Of a stretch of DNA of 10,159 bases, positions 5,211 to 10,040 are shown in pieces. The translations under genes were made by a program, and so were the position numbers. Source of the DNA: Baffinella frigidus (taxonomy: Eukaryota > Cryptophyceae > Cryptomonadales > Baffinellaceae). Positions within the stretch are counted from its first letter, which is position 1. Every line of letters begins with the position of its first letter. The stretch is from positions 431,122 to 441,280 of the forward strand of contig MU646422.1 in NCBI GenBank assembly GCA_026770585.1. The letters are read 5' to 3'. Under the pieces are notes generated by a model. The model ran no database searches. It was not told the origin of the DNA and saw nothing but the letters and a program-made list of their open reading frames with translations.

Positions 5211-5747
5211 CTGCTGAAGGGACCTTACTTAGGGAGATCCTGAAGGTTGTTTAGGTTTTGATTTCTCCCAACATAGCCCAACGACACGCCCAACATAGCC
5301 CAACAACCCGCCCTTCCGTAGAAAGGATCTGCAGAAAAGGCATGCTGAGAACGCGGCGTGAAAGGAGCCTTACGGCTTAGGGGGGTCCTGTAGGACGAGT
5401 CCAGCGTCCGGGTTCACCATGAGACTGTTCGCAGGTCGACACGCTGTGTGTGTGGTACAAATCCGTTAACTTTGGGGCGGAAAAACGCTCGGTTGCACGA
5501 AATTGATGAGGCCGAATAGACTGAGTTGGTGGACGTGCACGCACTGTCAGAGAACCCCATCGCCTGCCCCTTGAAGTCCCAAGACGGTACCGGATCTGCC
5601 GAAGGGACCCAGAGAGAGATTTTTTTTCTCCTTAGGGAGATCCTTCAGGTCCTTGAGGTTTTGATTTCTCCCAACATAGCCCAACGACACGCCCTTCCGT
5701 AGAAAGGATCTGCAGAAAAGGCATGCTGAGAACGCGGCGAGAAAGGA
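5151..5747 (+). repeat. Two direct copies of a segment of about 200 bp
   Basis: 5151-5376 and 5538-5747 share the GCACTGTCAGAG start, the exon-like block, CTCCCAACATAGCCCAACGA and CTGCAGAAAAGGCATGCTGA. The first copy has an internal 22-bp tandem duplication (CCCAACATAGCCCAAC...) and the second has an extra T-rich insert near 5620. Confidence 0.85.
5414..5644 (-). pseudogene. Truncated copy of the SxCFxSSL exon read into an unrelated module
   Basis: Open for 76 codons without a plausible start. The upper part (5537-5595, with the same GGCAG|AT acceptor) repeats the M8 exon 5' half (WDFKGQAMGFSDSAC). The rest (TNSVYSASS, then KVNGFVPHTQRVDL) belongs to dispersed modules also seen at 6377-6520 and 1235-1549. 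Probably a chimeric relic. In principle its acceptor could compete with the one at 5211-5212. Confidence 0.4.
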
Positions 5748-5760
5748 GGGGGAAGTGCAT
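5632..5760 (-). pseudogene. Coding-like repeat module (EGRVVGLCWE), minus-strand copy
   Basis: ATG 5758-5760 to TAA 5632-5634, 42 codons. It contains MPFLQILSTEGRVVGLCWE. The other minus copy (5249-5345) is shifted out of frame by its 22-bp internal duplication. See the plus-strand copy at 865-1011. Confidence 0.25.
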
Positions 5761-5851
5761 GCTGCTGAAGATTTATCTGATGAAGGAATAAACCTTACAC
5801 CCTACTTGAAGTCCCAGGACGGTGGTGGGTCTACCAAAGGGACCCCCTCTC

Positions 5852-5983
5852 TTAGTTGTAGAGTTGACAGTTGGAACCAACCATGTTCCCAACCAAGTCC
5901 CAGGACGGTATCGGGTCCGCCGAGTTGCGTGTGTCAGTAGCGTTATCAACGAGTGTCAATGGCGTTAGCGAAGTTTGCGAGTG
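5852..5983 (-). pseudogene. Relic copy of the SxCFxSSL exon start, next to the 28-bp array
   Basis: An open stretch reading NATDTRNSADPIPSWDLVGN. The ADPIPSWD part equals the 5' half of the M8 exon (VPSADxVPSWD in the other copies), but the splice acceptor AG is lost and the sequence diverges afterwards. A further copy at 5806-5844 reads DPPPSWDFK followed by TAG. Confidence 0.4.
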
Positions 5984-6061
5984 TCAGTAGCGTTAGCAAA
6001 GTTTGAGAGTGTCACTAGCGTTAGCAAAGTTTGCAAGTGTCAACGGCGTGAGCGAAGGCGG
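5929..6061. repeat. 28-bp tandem array, about 4.5 units
   Basis: Unit GAGTGTCAGTAGCGTTAGCAAAGTTTGC (given in two parts: GAGTGTCAGTAGCGTT, AGCAAAGTTTGC). Units start at 5951, 5979, 6007 and 6035, with a shortened unit at 5929. On the minus strand each unit reads FANAxDTRK plus one base, so the frame shifts from unit to unit. Confidence 0.9.
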
Positions 6062-6134
6062 CGTCGCAGAACCCGACGAGCTCGTTGTGGTCGATGAAGG
6101 CAGAAGATAGAAGGGACCCCTTCGGTCTGCCATG
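6021..6134 (-). pseudogene. Possible Ty1/copia RNase H fragment
   Basis: A 37-codon open stretch reading SAFIDHNELVGFCDAAFAHA. L-x-G-(F/Y)-x-D-A-x-(F/W)-A is the usual start of the RNase H domain of copia-type retrotransposons. Here it runs straight into the 28-bp array, whose units repeat FA(N/H)AxDT. The expected (R/K)-S-T-S-G-Y continuation is absent. Too short for certainty. Confidence 0.25.
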
Positions 6135-6330
6135 TCATGACATGCGCTAGGGCGCTCTTCCCCCTTTGGACCCAAGCAGAGAGAGATTGGTAATTTATTG
6201 CGAAACAACCAGCGTCAGCGCCGCACATGCTACGCATTGTGCCACTTACTGTACCCCGTGTCGGCCGCTCAATACGAGCATTTTCCGGATGGATTCTAAC
6301 TCCACCTCCTACAGAGCCAGTCGCAGAGGG
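6040..6330 (-). pseudogene. PAN/apple-like coding relic, open copy
   Basis: A 96-codon open stretch. Its convincing part is about 6177-6330: GGGVRIHPENARI, then MRSMCGADAGCFAINYQSLS. A possible acceptor CTCTGTAG lies just above the shared block, after a pyrimidine-rich stretch. Below 6160 the frame turns Arg-rich and is probably not coding. An inverted, frameshifted copy sits at 3795-3960. PAN-like identity rests on Cys-x5-Cys-x-Ala-x-Asn-Tyr only. Confidence 0.4.
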
Positions 6331-6376
6331 TCAATGTTCCTGTTGAATAGAAATATTTTGAGTTATAAAGAAGCTG

Positions 6377-6520
6377 TTATTTTCCTGCTATAAATTTAAA
6401 ATACATTGCCTCCTCAATGCGGGGGTCTGTTACCATGCAAGCGGAGATAGTTTCGCGATCAGCAAGGCATGCAAGGCCAAGTTCCGCAGCCGCGGATGAA
6501 GCCAAATAGACTGAGTTGCC
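6377..6520 (-). pseudogene. Unrecognised exon-like stretch (47 codons)
   Basis: Open from a possible acceptor AAATAG (6521-6526) to TAA 6377-6379, reading GNSVYLASSAAAELGLACLA at its start. The NSVY(L/S)ASS part recurs at about 5500-5530 with two of three differences silent. A second frame is also open here, so coding status is uncertain. Confidence 0.25.
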
Positions 6521-6701
6521 CTATTTCTCACCAAGCTGCGCCATTCGGCAATTTCAAGTACGACTCCCATGCGCTCCACTATATTTATTTTGATTGCCTG
6601 TTGGCAAAGACCTGGTCTTATTGATCACCGCATAGGAACACCAGAAAAGCAGGGGATCCTATTGACCCACTCCCGGTTGCTTAGCGTGAGAATCAGCGAT
6701 A

Positions 6702-6874
6702 GAGCGTTTGCGGCAGTTTTTGTCCGTTTTAGAGTTCGAGTTATCAAGTTTTCGGGGTTTCTTTTGTACCAGAAGTGTCCATTTAAAACAATTTACGACC
6801 TTGGCAATGTTTTAAAACTTCTGGAAACTTGAAAACTCGATCTCGAAAACCGACAACAATCACCGCAAACGCTC
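6702..6874. mobile_element. MITE with TA target site, related to the 2928-3109 element
   Basis: Imperfect arms begin GAGCGTTTGCGG and end in its complement, with TA on both sides (6700-6701, 6875-6876). The centre has TTTTGTACCAG and GTCCATTTAAA, both shared with the centre of the 2928-3109 element. Both elements also start TA-GAGC. Confidence 0.8.
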
Positions 6875-6916
6875 TACGGCAAGCGTGTGGCGTTCAGGTA
6901 GGAGCGTCGCTTTCCC

Positions 6917-6946
6917 GGAGATAGGGGCGTTCACGCCTCTGTCTCC
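6917..6946 (+). repeat. Stem-loop with GU-tolerant stem
   Basis: GGAGATAGGGGCGT and ACGCCTCTGTCTCC form a 13-pair stem with a TTCA loop. The two non-Watson-Crick positions would be G-U pairs only in plus-strand RNA. Confidence 0.5.
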
Positions 6947-7065
6947 CTTCATACACAACGTGTAAAGCGCGCCTGACCCCCCGCTAGGTCCTGTTAGAAC
7001 CTAACTTACTGGGGGTGGATGCATCGCGGCCGTGATGGTATCACACTTGGTCTCTCTCAGTGTGA

Positions 7066-7248
7066 CCACACGAGGCTATCCATGCGAACAGATTCATAAG
7101 TTAATTATTGGGTTATTGCCCAGGAAACACGCCAAAGGTCAGCATTTGATCACGTTTCCGTACGGACATCCGTACGGAAACGTGATCATTTCCCCACAAT
7201 TTTTAAAAAATGTTATTTTATTCTGTTCGCATGGATAGCCTCGTGTGG
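7066..7248. mobile_element. Inverted-repeat element with a nested perfect hairpin
   Basis: 27-bp perfect terminal arms (CCACACGAGGCTATCCATGC..., 7066-7092 and 7222-7248) flanked by GA on both sides. Inside is a 19-bp perfect hairpin with a 4-nt loop (7147-7188) containing CCGTACGG on both arms. Confidence 0.8.
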
Positions 7249-7410
7249 GATAGGCCATGCCACTTAGCACCGGTCGAGATCCTTCTCACCTTGGATTCAA
7301 CATAAAATTCCTGTTAGGTTCCAGGGTAATGAACAAGATTCTAGTACAAATTGTTTAGATGGACTGTATCCGTGAAGCCCCCGGTGGCTGCTAAGTGGGG
7401 TGGAGGAAAC

Positions 7411-7479
7411 CGGAGACGCAGTTCCAGTTGGGGTGGGGCCACACGATCGGACAGTAATCCATCATCTCATCGCGCCCCC
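7411..7479 (-). CDS. M8 protease exon with MMDYCP motif
   Basis: A 69-nt exon between acceptor GGACAG and donor CCG|GTTTCC. It encodes DEMMDYCPIVWPHPNWNC. The M/L-D-Y-C-P block followed by a cysteine about nine residues on is one of the most recognisable post-catalytic signatures of leishmanolysins. The six G bases spanning the upstream splice form two in-frame Gly codons (one base from the previous exon, five from this one). The exon ends with a single G that makes an Asp codon (G|AT) with the next exon. The frame would run on to a TAG at 7391-7393 if unspliced. An interstitial telomere-like tract lies directly upstream in the intron. Confidence 0.8.
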
Positions 7480-7502
7480 CTGTCCCGACGGGGTTTGGTG
7501 TT

Positions 7503-7523
7503 TAGGTTTCAGGTTTCAGAGGT

Positions 7524-7555
<32 letters not shown>

Positions 7556-7620
7556 GGTAGGGGGTTAGGTTGTAGAGTTTTAGGGTTTACAGTGTAGGAC
7601 TTAGTGTTGAGGGTTCAGAG
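7503..7620 (+). repeat. Telomere-like tract with five GGGTTGA units
   Basis: GGTTTCAGG variants, then a clean (GGGTTGA)n run (7521-7558), then TTTTAGGGTTTACAG variants. It is C-rich on the minus strand, and its upstream-gene end lies about 24 bp from the acceptor of the MMDYCP exon. Confidence 0.9.
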
Positions 7621-7939
7621 TTTGGGGGCTAGGCGTGGCTTTCGTTTTCCAAACCATCGACTTGCGAGTAGGGGGTGGCGACTCGCCGTATTGCAACGTA
7701 ACGGAGGTACCCCTTGGCTGATTTGAAAAGCCACTTGGAAAATGTCAATCTGGCTGCGACCATTTCTTGAATCCAGGAGCTTTCCTCGTTGCATCGGGGT
7801 GCAAAATTTTGAATCAAACTGGATTTGGTTCTAAACCTTTGTTGTGGCCCGAAACTCCATGATCCCGTGCAGCGAGGCACAATTCAGGGTGACGATCCTC
7901 AGGCATAATGTCATGGCGGTAGAATCCACTAGGGTTTGA
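7615..7939 (-). other. Stretch open in several minus-strand frames, unresolved
   Basis: Frame 1 (7814-7939) reads GFYRHDIMPEDRHPELCLAA. Frame 2 (7629-7880) and frame 3 (7615-7830, ending in the telomere-like tract) are also open. Nothing matches M8 landmarks, and it lies inside the intron 7480-8694. It could be an eroded insertion. I cannot choose a frame. Confidence 0.2.
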
Positions 7940-8304
7940 CTATCAAGTTGAGTAATACATTCTTCTCTTCCATGTCCTGGAGGGTCATGACAGTGTGCCT
8001 CCTGAGCGCCGGTATCCGGGGTCCCAGATCCTTCGCGTTTACTAGTGCTTACTACGTGTTTTATACCAGAAACGGTCTTTACAATGGGAGTATAAAGTGT
8101 AAAACTAGATGTATAGTCCTTTTTGGTACAGCCCTCAGCCTCGCGTCAGACTGTGCAAGAGCGGTAAGATGCGGGGTGACTGGGCTGACTCTGCCCCACA
8201 ACACACAACGTGCAGGAGACCTGGAAGCGTGTGCTGCACTCGCACATATTGTTCTATCCAGGGCAGTTGTAAAGCCGAATGGCGGGGAGCAACCTTTTTA
8301 CTAG
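7936..8304 (+). CDS. Doubtful 122-codon open frame
   Basis: The longest plus-strand frame in this part. One third of it (8035-8149) is the dispersed 115-bp repeat, and differences between the two repeat copies are mostly non-silent in this frame, so coding is unlikely. It is antisense to the M8 gene. Confidence 0.12.
   Translation: MTIKLSNTFFSSMSWRVMTVCLLSAGIRGPRSFAFTSAYYVFYTRNGLYNGSIKCKTRCIVLFGTALSLASDCARAVRCGVTGLTLPHNTQRAGDLEACAALAHIVLSRAVVKPNGGEQPFY
8035..8149 (+). repeat. 115-bp dispersed repeat, left copy
   Basis: Matches the complement of 9837-9951 at 108 of 115 positions with no gaps. Six of the seven differences are transitions. It contains GTATAAAGTGTAAAAC and ACCAGAAACGGTCTTTA. 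Confidence 0.92.
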
Positions 8305-8406
8305 GGAAAAGAAGGCTAAACAGTCCGAGTTGACTCAAATAATAAAATTCACCACTGGTTTACTACCATTTAACTTGTTACGTAAGTTTCTGTTGGTTAC
8401 GTCCGC

Positions 8407-8421
8407 GTACAAATTTTGTAC
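8407..8421. repeat. Perfect palindrome GTACAAATTTTGTAC
   Basis: A 15-bp palindrome built on the GTACAAAT motif that recurs in the window. Confidence 0.8.
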
Positions 8422-8629
8422 CGACAAAACCTGAAACTGGAGAAATCTCAAACGTTATCCTATTGTGCTGGGATGCTCGGACATCAAGATCCTGCATTCC
8501 CATACGAAAATGCTAGAGGGGCCTATTAAAAACCGATGTGCTTTTAAAAGTGGGCATTTGTGTAGTAACTTTCGTTGATTGGTCACGCAACTCTGCAAAA
8601 TTAGCACAGGCGCGAGGTTGGAACACCCT

Positions 8630-8670
8630 ATCCTGGTACAAATCTTTACAACCCCACATGTAAACAGGAT
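8630..8670. repeat. Imperfect hairpin around CTGGTACAAAT
   Basis: ATCCTG/CAGGAT and TTTACA/TGTAAA arms. Likely a remnant of a hairpin element. Confidence 0.4.
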
Positions 8671-8694
8671 CCTCCAGCATTCTCGAGTGGTCAC

Positions 8695-8765
8695 CTCCAT
8701 GTGCATTCGGGAAGTATTGGTATTCTGCTGGCAGGGGGTCGTCGAACAGCACAATGTTGCATCTC
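8695..8765 (-). CDS. M8 protease exon with LPAEYQYF motif
   Basis: This 71-nt exon runs from acceptor CTTACAG (8766-8772) to donor GGAG|GTGACC. It encodes the stretch containing DDPLPAEYQYFPNAHGG. It matches the family segment in which a cysteine, a Leu-Pro pair and an aromatic QYF precede the MDYCP motif by a few residues. It ends with one base (G), which completes a Gly codon with the first two bases of the next exon. The frame stays open past the donor to 8513, so an ORF caller would report a longer, wrong protein there. The complement of CTGGTACAAAT at 8634-8644 lies in this extension, not in the exon. Confidence 0.7.
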
Positions 8766-8789
8766 CTGTAAGGAGGGATTCGTGTTCAG

Positions 8790-8881
8790 TAGACCTTTGT
8801 ATCACTCAACTCAAAGCTTAAGCGCCTACCTAGGACCTGTATCGAGAGTAATAAAGAAGAAGAAGAAAAGAAGAAGAACAG
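8790..8881 (+). mobile_element. GAA-tailed repeat, copy 2, with possible 10-bp target duplication
   Basis: The block GCTTAAGCGCCTACCTAGGA and following ACCTGTATCGAGAGTAATAAAG end in a GAA tail. TCGTGTTCAG occurs immediately before (8780-8789) and after (8882-8891), as expected for a retroposon insertion. The related copy at 3520-3583 has only an imperfect equivalent. Confidence 0.55.
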
Positions 8882-8918
8882 TCGTGTTCAGATACGCGTT
8901 TCACTGTGTAAGACTTTA

Positions 8919-9063
8919 TCTCAGAAAAGGACTTTTAGAAGTCCTTTCCCGAAAGTCAACTCCCCTACAAAAGCGTCAACTTATGCGTAGAGTAGAGAAT
9001 AAGTTGACGGATTTGTGGGGGAGTTGACTTAGGAAAAGGACTTCTAAAAGTCCTTTTCTGAGA
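8919..9063. mobile_element. 145-bp MITE with double palindromic arms, TA flanked
   Basis: Arms beginning TCTCAGAAAAGGACTT pair across a 14-bp centre, with TA at 8917-8918 and 9064-9065. Each arm also contains its own palindrome (GGACTTTTAGAAGTCC and GGACTTCTAAAAGTCC). The whole element could fold as one long hairpin or as a cloverleaf. Confidence 0.85.
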
Positions 9064-9192
9064 TAAGACTGCTGTGCAGGTAGTGAGAAGGCGCTCGGCT
9101 GGTGTTGCTGTACAAATTAAAAGTCTCTTACGGAAAGTCCCCCACATGAAACCACTCCAACACAGGAGATGAGTGAACTTGCGGTAACCCTG

Positions 9193-9317
9193 CCACGCCA
9201 GAGGGCTCAAGGGAAACCGACACCTTTCCACGTCAGATCTGACTTCCTTGACTCAAGTATTCTGGTTAGTTCCCCTGAATGATGTCAAAAGTGGATGTTT
9301 CGAGCCCTCTGGCGTGG
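9193..9317. mobile_element. Short inverted-repeat element, 16-bp arms
   Basis: CCACGCCAGAGGGCTC (9193-9208) and its exact complement (9302-9317), with TG on both sides. The internal GTCAGATCTGAC is a 12-bp palindrome. Confidence 0.6.
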
Positions 9318-9418
9318 TGCTCTCCCAGCAACATAACGGGATTCACTTACAATCATCTGATCAGGCCTCACGATCTGGTCCAGCGGACACAAACCAAACC
9401 AAATTATTTCAAACCAAA

Positions 9419-9604
9419 TCAAAACAGACAGAGGGCACGCGACGCACCCGACGGCCGATCGATCAAACGTACACTCGTCCTCAAAAGCGACGCAAAAGTC
9501 TGCACACCCGAAGAGATGTCAGGGTCCGCGCGGGCAAGCTGACGGACTATTCTCAAGTTGACAATCTCGGCGAATGTCAACTTTGTTGACAATCTCGGTC
9601 GATG
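9419..9604 (-). pseudogene. Unrecognised minus-strand coding-like stretch (61 codons)
   Basis: Open from TGA 9605-9607 to TGA 9419-9421, with no ATG. It reads FAEIVNLRIVRQLARADPDI with many G/C-ending codons further on. GTCAACTTGAGAATAGT is shared exactly with the complement of 1452-1468. The upper end lies in the 28-bp array. Confidence 0.3.
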
Positions 9605-9640
9605 TCAACTTTGTTGACAATCTCGGCGTGTGTCAACTTT
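9557..9640. repeat. 28-bp palindromic tandem array, three units
   Basis: Units 9557-9584, 9585-9612 and 9613-9640. Each begins GTTGACA and ends TGTCAACTTT, so every unit is an inverted repeat with a variable centre (GGCGAA, GGTCGA, GGCGTG). Confidence 0.95.
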
Positions 9641-9710
9641 GGAGCGAAAAGGAACCTCTCGGAGATGTCAGGGTCTCTCCGTCATCGGATGCTGCACTGG
9701 CCAGTTCCCC

Positions 9711-9749
<39 letters not shown>

Positions 9750-9763
9750 GAGAAAGAGAGACA
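9711..9763 (+). repeat. GA-rich microsatellite
   Basis: (GA)n with AAAG interruptions. On the minus strand it encodes Leu/Ser-rich frames that are not meaningful. Confidence 0.95.
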
Positions 9764-9836
9764 CAGACCCTCTGTCACGCGTTGCGGAAGTGGCACCCCC
9801 CCAACTCTCCTCAAGGCTCGCAGGGTGCTGACGCGG

Positions 9837-9951
9837 CTGACGCGAGGCTGAGGGCTGCACCAAAAAGGGCTATACATCTAGTTTTACACTTTATACGTCC
9901 ATTATAAAGACCGTTTCTGGTACAAAACGCGTAGTAAGCACTAGTAAACGC
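9837..9951 (-). repeat. 115-bp dispersed repeat, right copy (inverted)
   Basis: Complement of 8035-8149. On the minus strand one frame reads KTRCIALFGAALSLASAASA, which mimics a signal peptide, but it has no start codon and stops soon after. Confidence 0.92.
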
Positions 9952-9998
9952 TGGGGATTAGAGTGCGTACGCTCGTGGACAGGCTGAGAAGCATTCAC

Positions 9999-10036
9999 GG
10001 TGTTCGAGATGCACTTGCTCTCAGCAAAGACACAGC
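9999..10036 (-). CDS. M8 protease exon with GCxFxxxKC motif (partial, donor uncertain)
   Basis: After the acceptor CCAG at 10037-10040, the frame reads GCVFAESKC. This has the same spacing as the GCxFxxxKC segment that follows the catalytic domain in M8 proteases. The exon starts with two bases of a split Gly codon. It can end at ACC|GTGAAT (9999, phase 0) or earlier at AA|GTGC (10015). The second choice would join in phase to the next exon but leave a 22-nt micro-exon and lose the second cysteine of the motif. In known M8 proteins some 30 further residues with several cysteines follow, so an intermediate exon is probably missing from this model. The C-rich telomere-like tract at 10041-10159 lies directly upstream. 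Confidence 0.5.
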
Positions 10037-10040
10037 CTGG

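Larger units (their letters stand above)
4957..5250 (-). other. Open frame across two copies of the SxCFxSSL exon and a CT microsatellite
   Basis: Read without splicing, this 97-codon open stretch covers exon copy 5131-5210, an (Arg-Glu)n run encoded by the CT tract, and a second 3'-half copy (5002-5040) reading FSDSACFSSSLDD. It stops at CCCTAA inside a telomere-like tract. The second half-copy has the same GAT|GTGCGA donor. It could be an alternative exon end, but it lacks a convincing acceptor. I read it as a duplication relic inside the next intron. Confidence 0.5.
5211..7410 (-). other. Intron (GT-AG, 2200 bp) of the M8 gene, repeat-packed
   Basis: Begins GTTTCC and ends CAGCAG on the minus strand. 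It carries the nested inverted-repeat element (7066-7248), a TA-flanked MITE (6702-6874), a PAN-like coding relic, an RNase H-like relic leading into a 28-bp array, and partial extra copies of the next exon (5537-5595, 5806-5844, 5894-5924). About 330 bp between 6377 and 6702 show only a short unexplained open stretch. Confidence 0.65.
7480..8694 (-). other. Intron (GT-AG, 1215 bp) of the M8 gene
   Basis: Begins GTGACC and ends GGGACAG on the minus strand. It contains one arm of the 115-bp inverted repeat (8035-8149), a perfect GTACAAA/TTTGTAC palindrome (8407-8421), open but unconvincing stretches on both strands (7615-7939 minus, 7936-8304 plus), and a long C-rich telomere-like tract that ends about 24 nt before the acceptor. 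Confidence 0.65.
8766..9998 (-). other. Intronic region between the first two recognised M8 exons
   Basis: About 1.2 kb with no exon I can defend. It holds one arm of the 115-bp inverted repeat pair, a GA microsatellite, the palindromic 28-bp array, an unexplained minus-strand open stretch (9419-9604), two inverted-repeat elements and a GAA-tailed repeat. At least one small M8 exon rich in cysteine is expected here and was not found. It should start in phase 0 and leave two bases over. Confidence 0.45.
1861..10036 (-). other. Gene span: leishmanolysin-like (peptidase M8) membrane-anchored metalloprotease, 3' part
   Basis: Eight small minus-strand exons carry the conserved landmarks of the C-terminal half of peptidase M8 (leishmanolysin/GP63 family, zinc metallo-endopeptidases of the cell surface or secretory pathway), in family order. 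Seven of them (8695-8765, 7411-7479, 5131-5210, 4046-4108, 3681-3748, 2833-2911, 1861-2217) join by six GT-AG introns with matching phases. The spliced length is 787 nt, i.e. one base of a split codon plus 262 codons ending in TGA. The HEXXH zinc site and the N-terminus must lie beyond the window edge. A transmembrane segment and a cytoplasmic-type proline-rich tail end the protein, so a type I surface protease is inferred. The exact role is unknown. Whether the gene is expressed cannot be told, but no frame break is needed in this model. Confidence 0.78.

Noticed and set aside
4964-5243. Plus-strand frames reading GRTSSSDEEKHALSEN and a Ser/Leu run
   Set aside because: Antisense of the M8 exon copies. 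Differences between copies are mostly silent only in the minus frame, and one plus copy has stops.
5929-6061. CRISPR array
   Set aside because: Units are contiguous with no spacers and the context is eukaryotic.
8455-8821. Long overlapping open frames on both strands (up to 116 codons)
   Set aside because: Only the 71-nt segment 8695-8765 matches the M8 family and has fitting splice sites. The rest appear to be shadows or intron read-through.
9837-9951. Signal peptide of a secreted protein (KTRCIALFGAALSLASAASA)
   Set aside because: There is no start codon in frame, a stop follows within a few codons, and changes versus the other copy are mostly replacing.
9963-9977. HEXXH-like sequence (HERTH) on the minus strand, a possible zinc site of the M8 protease
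   Set aside because: It lies after the GCxFxxxKC motif, where the catalytic helix cannot be, and is not followed by the usual LGF-type continuation. Chance match.
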